Shown: positions 14,392-22,826 of the stretch, piece by piece
Layout of the letters: every line of letters begins with the position of its first letter
Position numbering within the stretch: the stretch's first letter is position 1
Assembly: GCF_004357995.1 (NCBI RefSeq)
Contig: NZ_SMTK01000004.1
Location: forward strand, 419,555-483,554
Length of the DNA: 64,000 bases
From: Arthrobacter crusticola
GTDB lineage: Bacteria; Actinomycetota; Actinomycetes; Actinomycetales; Micrococcaceae
Reading direction: 5' to 3'
Made by a program: the position numbers and the translations under genes
The notes under the pieces: generated by a model
What the model saw: the letters and a program-made list of their open reading frames with translations, nothing else
What the model was told of the DNA's origin: nothing
The model's database searches: none

Positions 14392-15798
14392 TCAGCGGCG
14401 GACCAGGGCCAGGACCCGGTCGGCGAGATCGTGGAGCGTTTGGGGATCCACGGCTTCGGCATTGAGCCGAAGATAGGGCTCGGTGTTCGAGGGGCGCAGG
14501 TTGAACCACCAGTTCCCGTGGGAGGCGGTGAAGGTGACGCCGTCGAGGGTGTCGACGGTGACGCCGTCGTTCTCGAATTCGGCGCGGACGCGGGCGATGG
14601 CCGCGGGGACGTCGGCGACCTTCGAGTTGACCTCGCCCGTGGAGAAATACGGTTCGTATTCGCGGCCCAGCTCGGACAGCGGGCCGTCCTGCTCGCCCAG
14701 GGCCGCCAGCACGTGCATTGCGGCAAGCATCCCGGTGTCGGCGAACCAGAAGTCGCGGAAGTAGTAGTGGGCCGAATGTTCCCCGCCGAACACCGCGCCC
14801 TCCTGGGCCATGAGCGCCTTAATGAAGGAGTGGCCCACCCGGGTGCGGACGGGGCGGCCGCCTTCCCGGAGGACAAGTTCCGGGACGGCGCGCGAGGTGA
14901 TCAGGTTGTGGATGATGACGGGAGTTTCCTCGCCGTTGGCCCGGGCACGGGCGATCTCGCGCCGGGCGATCATCGCGGTGATGGCGCTGGGTGAGACCGG
15001 CTCGCCCTTCTCGTCGATGACGAAGCAGCGGTCGGCGTCGCCGTCGAACGCGAGACCGATGTCGGCGCCGTGCGCGACGACGGCGGCCTGCAGGTCCCTC
15101 AGGTTTTCCGGTTCCAGCGGGTTCGCGGGGTGGTTCGGGAAGGTTCCGTCGAGCTGGAAGTAGAGCGGGACGATCTCCAGCGGCAGGGCCGGCAGCAGCT
15201 TGTCTCCGAGCACGGCGGGGGTGGTCAGCCCGGCCATCCCGTTGCCGGCGTCGACCACCACCTTGAGCGGACGCGAGGCGGAGAGGTCCACCTGCGCGCG
15301 CAGGAACCGTGAGTACTCCTCAAGGACGTCGCGGACCCCGATCTGTCCCGGCTTGTCGACGGGCGGGATGAAGCCGCGGTCGAGGTACTGCTCGGCGAGG
15401 GCCTGCACGTCGTACAGGCCGGTCTCCGAGGAGACGGGGACGGCGCCCGGCCGGGTCATCTTCATGCCGTTGTACTGGGCGGGGTTGTGGCTTGCGGTGA
15501 AGGTCACCCCGGCGGCGTTGAGCAACCCGCTGGCGAAGTACAGCTCGTCCGTGGAGATCAGGTCAAGCAGCAGCACGTCGGCCCCGCGCCGGGTGGCGCC
15601 CTTGGCGAAGGCGCTGCAGAACTCGGGGGAGGAGGGCCGCATGTCGCCGCCGACGAGGATCGACTGTCCGGCGAGACCGAGGGAATCCACGAAGGCCGCA
15701 CCGACCGCCGTGACCGTCTCGACGGTGATCGTCTCCCCGACGATGCCGCGCACGTCGTAGGCCTTGAAGGACGCTGAGAGATCCGAGGAAGTGTTCAC
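14392..15798 (-). CDS. manB: Phosphomannomutase/phosphoglucomutase
   Basis: A 468-residue alpha-D-phosphohexomutase that moves phosphate between C1 and C6 of mannose or glucose, supplying GDP-mannose or glucose 1-phosphate. The phosphoserine loop TASHNPAQYNG lies near residue 103, the Mg-binding DGDADR near 254 and the sugar-specificity loop GEHSAHYYFRD near 340. The terminal phosphate-binding run RPSNTEPYLRLN is present. The start is GTG. It is on the same strand as the pirin gene but 65 bases away, and divergent from recQ. The PMM/PGM preference cannot be settled from sequence. Confidence 0.93.
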   Translation of the reverse strand: MNTSSDLSASFKAYDVRGIVGETITVETVTAVGAAFVDSLGLAGQSILVGGDMRPSSPEFCSAFAKGATRRGADVLLLDLISTDELYFASGLLNAAGVTFTASHNPAQYNGMKMTRPGAVPVSSETGLYDVQALAEQYLDRGFIPPVDKPGQIGVRDVLEEYSRFLRAQVDLSASRPLKVVVDAGNGMAGLTTPAVLGDKLLPALPLEIVPLYFQLDGTFPNHPANPLEPENLRDLQAAVVAHGADIGLAFDGDADRCFVIDEKGEPVSPSAITAMIARREIARARANGEETPVIIHNLITSRAVPELVLREGGRPVRTRVGHSFIKALMAQEGAVFGGEHSAHYYFRDFWFADTGMLAAMHVLAALGEQDGPLSELGREYEPYFSTGEVNSKVADVPAAIARVRAEFENDGVTVDTLDGVTFTASHGNWWFNLRPSNTEPYLRLNAEAVDPQTLHDLADRVLALVRR

Positions 15799-15896
15799 GC
15801 CCGAAGTCTATCGGCTGGCCCGCCGCCCGCTATCAGGGTTGTGCAGATACCCGCCGCCGGTCCTTTTCCGGGGGTGGCGGCTGGAATACTTGGCCC

Positions 15897-18011
15897 ATGG
15901 CCGACACGATCACCCTGTATGACCAGGCGACAGCAATCCTCCGCACCCTCGTGGGCCGTGAGGACGCCCGCTTCCACGACGGGCAGTTCGAGGCGATCCA
16001 GGCGCTGGTCGAGGGCGGCCGTCGCGCCCTCGTGGTCCAGCGCACCGGCTGGGGCAAGTCCGCCGTTTACTTCGTCGCGAGCCTGCTGCTGCGCTCGCGC
16101 GGCGCCGGGCCCACACTCATCGTGTCCCCGCTGCTCGCCCTGATGCGCGACCAGGTGGCCGCCGCAGCCCGGGCCGGCGTCCGTGCCGAGGCGATCAACT
16201 CGGCCAACCAGACGGAGTGGCAGGAGGTGACGGCCCGCCTCGAGGCGAACCAGGTCGACGTCCTGCTCGTCTCACCCGAGCGGCTGAACAACCCCGCCTT
16301 CCGGGAACGGCAGCTTCCCGAACTGATCCGGCGAACCGGGCTCCTGGTGATCGACGAGGCCCACTGCATCTCGGACTGGGGCCACGACTTCCGGCCCGAC
16401 TACCGCCGCCTGCGCGATCTCATCGGAACCCTCCCGCAGGGAGTGCCGGTGCTTGCCACCACGGCCACCGCGAACACCCGGGTGGTGCACGACGTCGAGG
16501 AGCAGCTGGGCACCGGCGGCACCGAGGTCTTCACCCTGCGCGGCAGGCTCTCCCGGGATTCCCTGCGGCTGGGCGTGCTGCGCCTGCCAAGCCCCCGCTC
16601 CCGCCTGGCCTGGCTGCTCACCCACCTCGGCGACCTGCCCGGCAGTGGCATCATCTACACCCTCACCGTTTCGGCGGCCGAGGACACCGCCCGCCTGCTG
16701 CGGGAGAACGGCCACCCCGTGCGGGCCTACACGGGCCGCACCGACCCGGCGGACCGGGAGGCGGCCGAGGCGGCCCTGAAGAACAACGAGGTCAAGGCGC
16801 TGATCGCCACCAGTGCACTCGGGATGGGTTTCGACAAGCCCGACCTCGGATTCGTCGTCCACCTCGGTGCGCCTTCCTCGCCGGTTGCGTACTACCAGCA
16901 GGTGGGCCGCGCCGGGCGCGGCACCCCGAGCGCGGATGTGCTGCTGCTGCCCGGGCCCGAGGACCGCGACATCTGGGAGTATTTCGCCACCGCTTCGATG
17001 CCCTCCGAGCATGCCGCCCAGCGCGTCCTTGCCGCCCTGGAGCCGGGCACCGTGCTGTCCACGCCAGCGCTTGAGGCGCGGGTCAACCTCAAACGGTCAC
17101 CGCTGGAGCTGCTGCTGAAGGTGCTCGACGTCGACGGAGCGGTCCGCAAGGTCACCGGCGGATGGGAGAGCACCGGGCAGCCCTGGGGCTACGACGCCGA
17201 CCGCTACACCCGCATCCAGCAGGCGCGCGTCGCGGAGCAGCGCTCGATGCTCGACTATGAGAACACCTCCGGCTGCCGGATGGAGTTCCTCGCCCACGCC
17301 CTCGACGACCCGACGGCCGCTCCCTGCGGGCGCTGCGACAACTGCGCCGGCCGGTGGTACTCCGACGAAGTGAACCATGACGCCTCCGATAACGCTGCCC
17401 AGGCCCTGAGCAGGGTCGGGGTGGAGCTCGAACCCCGCGGGCAGTGGCCCTCGGGTATGGACAAGCTCGGCGTGCCGGTGAAGGGCAAGCTCAAGCCCGA
17501 CGAGGTCAGTGCCCCGGGCAGGTCGCTGGCGCGCATGACCGACCTCGGCTGGGGAACCCAGCTGCGCACCCTGCTTGCGGACACCACCCCGGATGCCCCG
17601 CTGGAGCCCGGCGTCATCGAAGCGTGCATCAAGGTCCTTGCCCAGTGGAACTGGGAGGCCCGGCCCGTGGCCGTCGTCGCCATGCCCTCCCGGCGGCACC
17701 ACCAGCTGATCGGATCCCTCGCCCAGGCCCTCGCCGGGGTCGGCCGGATCCCCTACCTGGGCACGCTCGGCACGCCCAACGGCTGGCCCGAGGGTGGGCC
17801 CGGCGGGAACAGCGCCTTCCGGCTCGCCTCGGTGTGGGACCGCTTCCAGGTGCCCGCCGAAGGGCCGGCCTGGTTCGCCGCGAATCCCGGGCCGGTGCTG
17901 CTGGTCGACGATCTGGCGGACAGCCGGTGGACCCTCACCGTGGCCGGACGGGCCTTAAGGCAGGCCGGTGCGGAAGCGGTGCTGCCGTTCGCGCTGGCGC
18001 TGCGCGCCTGA
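15897..18011 (+). CDS. RecQ-family DNA helicase fused to a phosphoribosyltransferase-like domain
   Basis: 704 residues. The first ~480 are a RecQ-type superfamily 2 helicase: Walker A RTGWGKS (49-55), DEAHCISDWGHDFR near 151, and motif VI QQVGRAGRG. A zinc-binding cluster CRMEFLAHAL...CGRCDNC follows near 460-482. The C-terminal ~200 residues end in a phosphoribosyltransferase-like PRPP loop VLLVDDLADSRWTL (near 664), as in ComFC. The helicase should unwind DNA 3' to 5' in repair; the attached domain's role is unknown. Such fusions are known in actinobacteria. It is divergent from manB and no Shine-Dalgarno sequence was found. Confidence 0.92.
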   Translation: MADTITLYDQATAILRTLVGREDARFHDGQFEAIQALVEGGRRALVVQRTGWGKSAVYFVASLLLRSRGAGPTLIVSPLLALMRDQVAAAARAGVRAEAINSANQTEWQEVTARLEANQVDVLLVSPERLNNPAFRERQLPELIRRTGLLVIDEAHCISDWGHDFRPDYRRLRDLIGTLPQGVPVLATTATANTRVVHDVEEQLGTGGTEVFTLRGRLSRDSLRLGVLRLPSPRSRLAWLLTHLGDLPGSGIIYTLTVSAAEDTARLLRENGHPVRAYTGRTDPADREAAEAALKNNEVKALIATSALGMGFDKPDLGFVVHLGAPSSPVAYYQQVGRAGRGTPSADVLLLPGPEDRDIWEYFATASMPSEHAAQRVLAALEPGTVLSTPALEARVNLKRSPLELLLKVLDVDGAVRKVTGGWESTGQPWGYDADRYTRIQQARVAEQRSMLDYENTSGCRMEFLAHALDDPTAAPCGRCDNCAGRWYSDEVNHDASDNAAQALSRVGVELEPRGQWPSGMDKLGVPVKGKLKPDEVSAPGRSLARMTDLGWGTQLRTLLADTTPDAPLEPGVIEACIKVLAQWNWEARPVAVVAMPSRRHHQLIGSLAQALAGVGRIPYLGTLGTPNGWPEGGPGGNSAFRLASVWDRFQVPAEGPAWFAANPGPVLLVDDLADSRWTLTVAGRALRQAGAEAVLPFALALRA

Positions 18012-18022
18012 TCCGGCCGGGA

Positions 18023-18060
18023 ACGCAAAAGACCCCCTGTTTCCAGGGGGTCTTTTGCGT
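18023..18060. terminator. Bidirectional terminator between recQ and tRNA-Ser(GCU)
   Basis: ACGCAAAAGACCCCCTG-TTTC-CAGGGGGTCTTTTGCGT is a perfect 17-bp stem with T-rich flank on each strand. It serves the plus-strand recQ gene and the minus-strand tRNA gene. Confidence 0.9.
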
Positions 18061-18066
18061 GGAGTG

Positions 18067-18154
18067 CGGAGACGGGGGGATTTGAACCCCCGGTAGGCTT
18101 TAGGCCCACACTTCATTAGCAGTGAAGCCCATTCGGCCGCTCTGGCACGTCTCC
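18067..18154 (-). tRNA. tRNA-Ser(GCT)
   Basis: The minus strand begins GGAGACG and ends CGTCTCC-G. The anticodon arm CTTCA-CTGCTAA-TGAAG gives anticodon GCT, which reads AGC and AGU serine codons. The long variable arm and the T arm (CGGGGG-TTCAAAT-CCCCC) are intact. CCA is not encoded. The 18155-18262 gap that follows upstream holds nothing else I recognise. Confidence 0.96.
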
Positions 18155-18262
18155 AGCGGCTATTGCTAGCCACCCAAGGTTACCCAGAAGGGGCAGCCAC
18201 AAGCAAAACAGTCCCACCCCGCCCGGATGGCGCGGCCGACGGACGGCCGCCCCGGCTCCCTG

Positions 18263-20344
18263 CTACAGGGAACCGGTCAGCGCCTTCCACAGGAACTCGT
18301 AGCTCATCACGTGCATGCGGGCGGCCTGCCGGTTGTCGGAGGCCCCGGCGTGCCCGCCCTCGAGCGCCTCGTGGAACCAGACGTCCTTCAGGCCCAGGGC
18401 CTCCATGCGTGCCGCCATCTTCCGGGCCTGCACCGGTCCCACCCGGTCGTCGCTCGTTGCGGTCCAGATCAGGGTCTTCGGGTAGTCCACACCCTCGCGC
18501 AGCAGGTGGTAAGGGGAGAAGGAGCGGATGAACTCCCACTCCTCGGGCCGGTCCGGGTCGCCGTACTCGGCGATCCAGGAGTACCCGGCGGAGAGCTTGG
18601 TGTAGCGGCGCATGTCCAGCAGCGGCACGCCGCACGAGATCGCGCCGAACAGTTCCGGGTAGCTGGTGAGCATATTGCCCACCAGCAAGCCGCCGTTGCT
18701 GCGGCCGGTGCAGCCGAGCAGCGCCGGGACGGTGACGCCGCGCTCCACCAGGTCGCGGGCGATGGCAGCGAAGTCCTCGTAGGCGCGGTGCCGGTTCTCC
18801 CGCAGCGCTGCGGCATGCCAGCCGGGGCCGTACTCGCCGCCGCCGCGGATGTTCGCCAGCACGTACACCCCGGCACGGCCCTCCGGCGTGCGGCGCTCAA
18901 GCCAGCCCCTGCCGATGACCCCGCTGTAGGCAGGGGTCAGGGCGTGCTCGAAGCCCCCGTAGCCGGACAGGAGGGTCGGGTTGGCGCCGTCGAGCACCAG
19001 GTCCTTCGCCGCGACCTGGAAGTAGGGGACCTTCGTGCCGTCCGCGGACAGCGCGAAGTGCTGCTCCACGGCGTACGCGTCCTCGTCGAAGAAGGACGGG
19101 GTGGCCTTCACCGGCCGGTGGCCCGAGCCGATGGTGCCGCGGCTCAGGGTCGAGGGGGTGAGGAAACCGGTCGAGACCAGCCAGTAGTCGTCGCCTGCCT
19201 CCTCGTCCTCGTCGTCGACGGCGTAGGCGTCGACCGTGTGGAGGGCAGGGGCGTCGAGGGACTCCGTGGACCACCCGTCGGCCGGGTTCAGGATCAGGAT
19301 CTCCGAGGAGACATCGCGGAGCAGGTTCAGCAGGAGGTAGTTCCGGGTCCAGCTCCAGGACTGCAGCGATGTGGAGGCGTCGGGCGTGAAGAGCACCCGC
19401 AGCGCCCGGTCGCCGGCGAGGAAGTCCTCGAGGCCGATGACGAGCAGCGACCCGGCCGGGAACGTGGTGCCGGCGACTGTCCAGTCGGTCCGCGGCCGCA
19501 GCACCATCCATTCACGGTGGAGCGAGACGTTGACGTCGTCGGGCAGGTCAAGCTGGACCCAGTCACCGCCGCGCCGGATGGAGGTGCGGTGGGAGTAGAA
19601 GTCGATGGTGTCCATGGCGATGTCCCGCTCGAACCCGGGCGTCGAATCGTGGACCACGACCGCCATCATGTGCTCAGCGGGAATCTCGAAGTAGAGCTCG
19701 GCGTCGGAGAGGTCTTGGCCGCGGGTGAGGGTGCGCACGGTGCGCGGGTAGGAACTCGACGTCATGGAGCCCGGACCAAAGTCCGTGCCGACGTACAGCG
19801 CATCCGGGCCGGCCCAGCTGATCCGGCTCTTCGCCGTGGGGATGTCGAAGCCGCCCTCGATGAAGGACCGGGTGGTGACGTCGTACTCCCGGTAGCGGGC
19901 GGCGTCGCCGCCGTCGGGGGAGAGCACGACCAGCGCGCGGGTGTACTCCTGTCCCTCCGGGGGCCGCAGGAAGAGGGCCCCGCCCCACACCCACTCGGTC
20001 CCCTCGGACGCGCTCAGGGCATCGACGTCGAGCAGGATCTCCCACTCGGGGTCCTCCGTGGTGTAGCTCTCCCAGCTGGTGCGCCGCCACAGGCCCTTGG
20101 GGTGGGCGGCATCGCGCCAAAAGTTGTAGTAGTGGGTGCCGCGCTTGGCCACCATCGGGATCCGGTCGGTGGAGTCGAGGACCTCCAGCACTCCGCCCTC
20201 AAGCGTGAGGAAACCCGGATCGATGAGCACTTCCTCGGTGACAGCGTTCTGTGACCGCACCCACTCGAGCGGGCGTTCGCCGTAGATGTCCTCGAGCCAC
20301 AGGAACTCGTCGTCGGCGGTGATCTGCTCGTGTGCGCTGTTCAT
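18263..20344 (-). CDS. Prolyl oligopeptidase family serine peptidase (S9A)
   Basis: A 693-residue S9A-type peptidase, expected to cut short peptides after proline (or basic residues, if like oligopeptidase B). The N-terminus DEFLWLEDIYGERPLEWV is typical of the family's beta-propeller entry. The catalytic Ser lies in GRSNGGLLVG near residue 548, the Asp in TSDDRVGP and the His in EGGHAGASDN near the end. Length matches the family. There is no signal peptide, so it is probably cytosolic. AGGA precedes the ATG. It is divergent from the FAD-binding gene. Confidence 0.93.
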   Translation of the reverse strand: MNSAHEQITADDEFLWLEDIYGERPLEWVRSQNAVTEEVLIDPGFLTLEGGVLEVLDSTDRIPMVAKRGTHYYNFWRDAAHPKGLWRRTSWESYTTEDPEWEILLDVDALSASEGTEWVWGGALFLRPPEGQEYTRALVVLSPDGGDAARYREYDVTTRSFIEGGFDIPTAKSRISWAGPDALYVGTDFGPGSMTSSSYPRTVRTLTRGQDLSDAELYFEIPAEHMMAVVVHDSTPGFERDIAMDTIDFYSHRTSIRRGGDWVQLDLPDDVNVSLHREWMVLRPRTDWTVAGTTFPAGSLLVIGLEDFLAGDRALRVLFTPDASTSLQSWSWTRNYLLLNLLRDVSSEILILNPADGWSTESLDAPALHTVDAYAVDDEDEEAGDDYWLVSTGFLTPSTLSRGTIGSGHRPVKATPSFFDEDAYAVEQHFALSADGTKVPYFQVAAKDLVLDGANPTLLSGYGGFEHALTPAYSGVIGRGWLERRTPEGRAGVYVLANIRGGGEYGPGWHAAALRENRHRAYEDFAAIARDLVERGVTVPALLGCTGRSNGGLLVGNMLTSYPELFGAISCGVPLLDMRRYTKLSAGYSWIAEYGDPDRPEEWEFIRSFSPYHLLREGVDYPKTLIWTATSDDRVGPVQARKMAARMEALGLKDVWFHEALEGGHAGASDNRQAARMHVMSYEFLWKALTGSL

Positions 20345-20428
20345 GATGCCATCCTAAGCAGTGCCATCCCCGACGGGTGGCGGGGTGGCCCGGCCGGGAC
20401 CACCCGGCCGGTTCGATAGGCTTGGGCA

Positions 20429-22393
20429 ATGATCAGCATGGAGGGCGCGGAAGTTGCCGTTATCGGTGGCGGGCCCCGCGGCACCTCCGTCCTGGAGCGC
20501 CTGATAGCGCACCGGAAGGCCTTCGCGGGCCCCCAGGACCCCCTCACCATCCACATTGTTGACCCGTTCGACCCGGGGCCGGGGCACGTGTGGCGCACCG
20601 ATCAGTCACGGCTGTTCCTCATGAACACACCTTCCCTTTTTCCCACGGTGGTGCCGGTCGGCGAGGCGGCGGCGGAGGTTCCGACGTCGCCCGTGCCGGT
20701 CGGCTTCGACTCCTGGCGCAGGCTGGCCGCGTCCGGCGGCGTGGAGGGCCTGACCCCGGAGGAGACCGCCGAAGCCGCGCGCGTCGGCAGCGCCGGGTTC
20801 CCCAGCCGCGCACTGTACGGGCGCTACCTCGCCTGGGTCTACGCGGCGCTGACCGCCGACCCCGGAGAGGGCGTGACTGTGATCCACCACCGGCGGGAGG
20901 CGCTGTCGCTCCGCCGTGCCGGTGCCCGGTGGGAGCTTCAGCTCGACGGGGGAGAGGTCCTCGGCGTCGACGGCGTCGTTCTCGCCCTCGGGCACCTTCC
21001 CGCGCGCCTCAACCCCGAGCAGGGCGTGCTGCAGGACGGTGCGGCGCGGTTCGGGCTTCAGTACTGGCCGCCCGCCGTGCCGGGAGATCTTGACTGGAAA
21101 CGGCTGCCCGCGGGTAAGAACGTTCTCGTCCGGGGGTTGGGGCTCAACTTCTTCGACGTCATGATCCAGCTGACCCAAGGCCGCGGCGGCCGGTTCACCG
21201 ACGACGGCAGCGGCCGGCTCACCTACACGCCGTCGGGGCGCGAACCGGTGCTGATTGCGGCCTCCCGCCGCGGGGTCCCCTACCGGGCGAAGGCCGCCAT
21301 TACGAGCTACATCCCCCGGGGTATCAGCCTTTCCTACTGCACCGTCGAGACCCTCGGCGCCTTCGCGGAGGCCGGCATCCAGCCCGGTTTCGACCATGAC
21401 GTCTGGCCGCTGCTGCACCGCGATGTCCTCGCGGCGTACTACCGGACTCTCGCCCGCGTCCGGCCCGACGCCTTCCTCCGCCCAGCCGATGCCGCGCTGG
21501 AGGAGCTGCGGACCGCCCTGGATATCGCCGGTCCCGGGTGGCTGCCCGCACTTCAGGAGTTCCTTGACCGGAACGTGCCGGAGGAGCTGCAACTGAACGT
21601 CGAGGCCCTGGCGCAGCCGTTCGCCGGCCGGCGCTTCGCCGACAGTGCCGCCCTGACCGAGGCGGTGCTGGAGTACCTCGATGAGGACGCAGCCGGATCC
21701 GCCCGCGGGGAGGACGATCCGCTCAAAATGGCGATCGGGGCGATGAACGCCGGCCGGACCGTGATCAAGCAGGTCGTCGCCGACGGCGGGCTCACCGATT
21801 CGGGCTGGTACGCCGAGCTGCGCGGCTGGTTCGAGCCGCTCGTTGAGGGCCTTGCCAGTGGGCCGCCGCCGCTTCGCATCGCGCAGCTCGCCGCCCTGGT
21901 CCGGGCGGACCTGGTGCGGTTCGTCGGGCCCAACCCACAGTTCGTCCTCGATCCCGACGACGGGGTTTTCCGGGCCTCCTCGCCGTGGGTCGGTGACCCG
22001 GGATTCACCGCGGGGTACCTGGTCGAGGCGATGATGCCGGCGAACCAGGTGTCGACGAGCTTGTCCGTGCTGATGCGGCAGATGCTCGAGGAGGGCGTGG
22101 TGCGTCCCCGCCTGCGGATGGTCGAGGACGGGGTGCCCGTCGTATCGGCCGGACTGGACGTGACGCTGCCTCCTTACCGGCCACTGAGCGGCACGGGTGA
22201 AGCACAACCCGGGCTGTATGTGTGCGGGCTGCAGCTCGCCTCGGTGCAGTGGGGCACGGCGATCGCGGCCGAGGCCGGGGCCTCCCTCAATGCCGGAGCA
22301 CGCACTCTGCTGGACGCCGATGCGATTGCGGAGGCGCTAATCGCCTCCTTCCGGGATTCCCCGGACCTCCAGACGGCGGATTCCCGCGCCTGA
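20429..22393 (+). CDS. FAD/NAD(P)-binding oxidoreductase
   Basis: A 654-residue protein with an N-terminal Rossmann fold VAVIGGGPRGTSVLERL, the FAD/NAD(P)-binding family signature, then DPFDPGPGHVWRTDQ and a second nucleotide site VLVRGLGLNFFDVM. The family is widespread in actinobacteria and its reaction is mostly unknown; a few members are lysine or ornithine N-monooxygenase-like. TAGGCT ends six bases before the ATG without a Shine-Dalgarno sequence, so it looks leaderless. It is divergent from the S9A peptidase and followed by the hairpin-repeat region. Confidence 0.85.
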   Translation: MISMEGAEVAVIGGGPRGTSVLERLIAHRKAFAGPQDPLTIHIVDPFDPGPGHVWRTDQSRLFLMNTPSLFPTVVPVGEAAAEVPTSPVPVGFDSWRRLAASGGVEGLTPEETAEAARVGSAGFPSRALYGRYLAWVYAALTADPGEGVTVIHHRREALSLRRAGARWELQLDGGEVLGVDGVVLALGHLPARLNPEQGVLQDGAARFGLQYWPPAVPGDLDWKRLPAGKNVLVRGLGLNFFDVMIQLTQGRGGRFTDDGSGRLTYTPSGREPVLIAASRRGVPYRAKAAITSYIPRGISLSYCTVETLGAFAEAGIQPGFDHDVWPLLHRDVLAAYYRTLARVRPDAFLRPADAALEELRTALDIAGPGWLPALQEFLDRNVPEELQLNVEALAQPFAGRRFADSAALTEAVLEYLDEDAAGSARGEDDPLKMAIGAMNAGRTVIKQVVADGGLTDSGWYAELRGWFEPLVEGLASGPPPLRIAQLAALVRADLVRFVGPNPQFVLDPDDGVFRASSPWVGDPGFTAGYLVEAMMPANQVSTSLSVLMRQMLEEGVVRPRLRMVEDGVPVVSAGLDVTLPPYRPLSGTGEAQPGLYVCGLQLASVQWGTAIAAEAGASLNAGARTLLDADAIAEALIASFRDSPDLQTADSRA

Positions 22394-22411
22394 CCCCGCC
22401 CGCTCTTCATC

Positions 22412-22448
22412 CCGCCGAGTGTGCAGATAACCACGCTCCAAGCCGCCC
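22412..22448 (+). repeat. 65-bp hairpin repeat, left half only (copy A)
   Basis: Begins CCGCCGAGTGTGCAG, continues ATAACCACGCT and stops at GCCGCCC, the centre of the unit. The right arm is missing, so it cannot form the full hairpin. It is the first of six related units in this part of the window. Confidence 0.75.
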
Positions 22449-22454
22449 TCCTCC

Positions 22455-22519
22455 CCGCCGAGTGTGCAGCTCACCACGCTGCGCGCCGCCCAAAGGGTAG
22501 TGAGCTGCAGTTTCGGCGG
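22455..22519 (+). repeat. 65-bp hairpin repeat, copy B
   Basis: A full unit with left arm CCGCCGA-GTG-TGCAGCTCACCACGCT and right arm AGGGTAGTGAGCTGCA-GTT-TCGGCGG around a GC-rich centre. The inner arms pair at 14 of 16 positions and the outer 7 bp pair perfectly, so RNA or single-stranded DNA would fold into one long hairpin with a small internal loop. Confidence 0.88.
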
Positions 22520-22568
22520 TGCCGTGCCCGCGGCGCCGGAGAGGACACCGCGGGCGGCGCCTTCCTTC

Positions 22569-22633
22569 TCGTCGAGTGTGCAGCTAACCACGCTCCGCGC
22601 CGCCCAAGGGGTGGTTAGCTGCAGTTTCGATGG
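22569..22633 (+). repeat. 65-bp hairpin repeat, copy C
   Basis: Same length and orientation as copy B. Changes in the left arm (TCGTCGA, TGCAGCTAACCAC) are matched in the right arm (GTGGTTAGCTGCA, TTTCGATGG), so pairing is kept by compensatory substitution at two positions. The 49 bases before it hold GC-rich sequence with no feature I can name. Confidence 0.88.
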
Positions 22634-22662
22634 ATCCAGACGTGACGGCGGAGTTGCTTCTC

Positions 22663-22727
22663 CCGCCGAGTGTGCAGATAACCACGCTGCGCGCCGCCCA
22701 AAGGGTAGTGAGTTGCAGTTTCGGCGG
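22663..22727 (+). repeat. 65-bp hairpin repeat, copy D
   Basis: Same length and orientation. The left arm is of the copy A type (TGCAGATAACCAC) and the right arm of the copy B type (GTAGTGAGTTGCA), so it looks like a mosaic and pairs less well than B or C. Confidence 0.85.
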
Positions 22728-22768
22728 TGGTGCGAGGAGCCCGACGGCGGTGCCCGCCCCTTAAACAA

Positions 22769-22804
22769 CTCCGGGCCTGTGCGGATTACCGCACAGGCCC
22801 GGAG
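22769..22804 (-). terminator. Terminator of the nuclease gene
   Basis: CTCCGGGCCTGTGCGG-ATTA-CCGCACAGGCCCGGAG is a perfect 16-bp stem, 22 bases past the minus-strand stop codon, followed on that strand by TTGTTTAA. It ends the secreted nuclease transcript. Confidence 0.85.
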
Positions 22805-22826
22805 GTTTACGTTAGGGCTGGAACCG

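Noticed and set aside
22412..22727. Possible CRISPR array made of the 65-bp repeats
   Set aside because: Units are too long and palindromic, the gaps between them differ in length (about 49 and 29 bases between full copies), the copies are diverged, and no cas gene is present.
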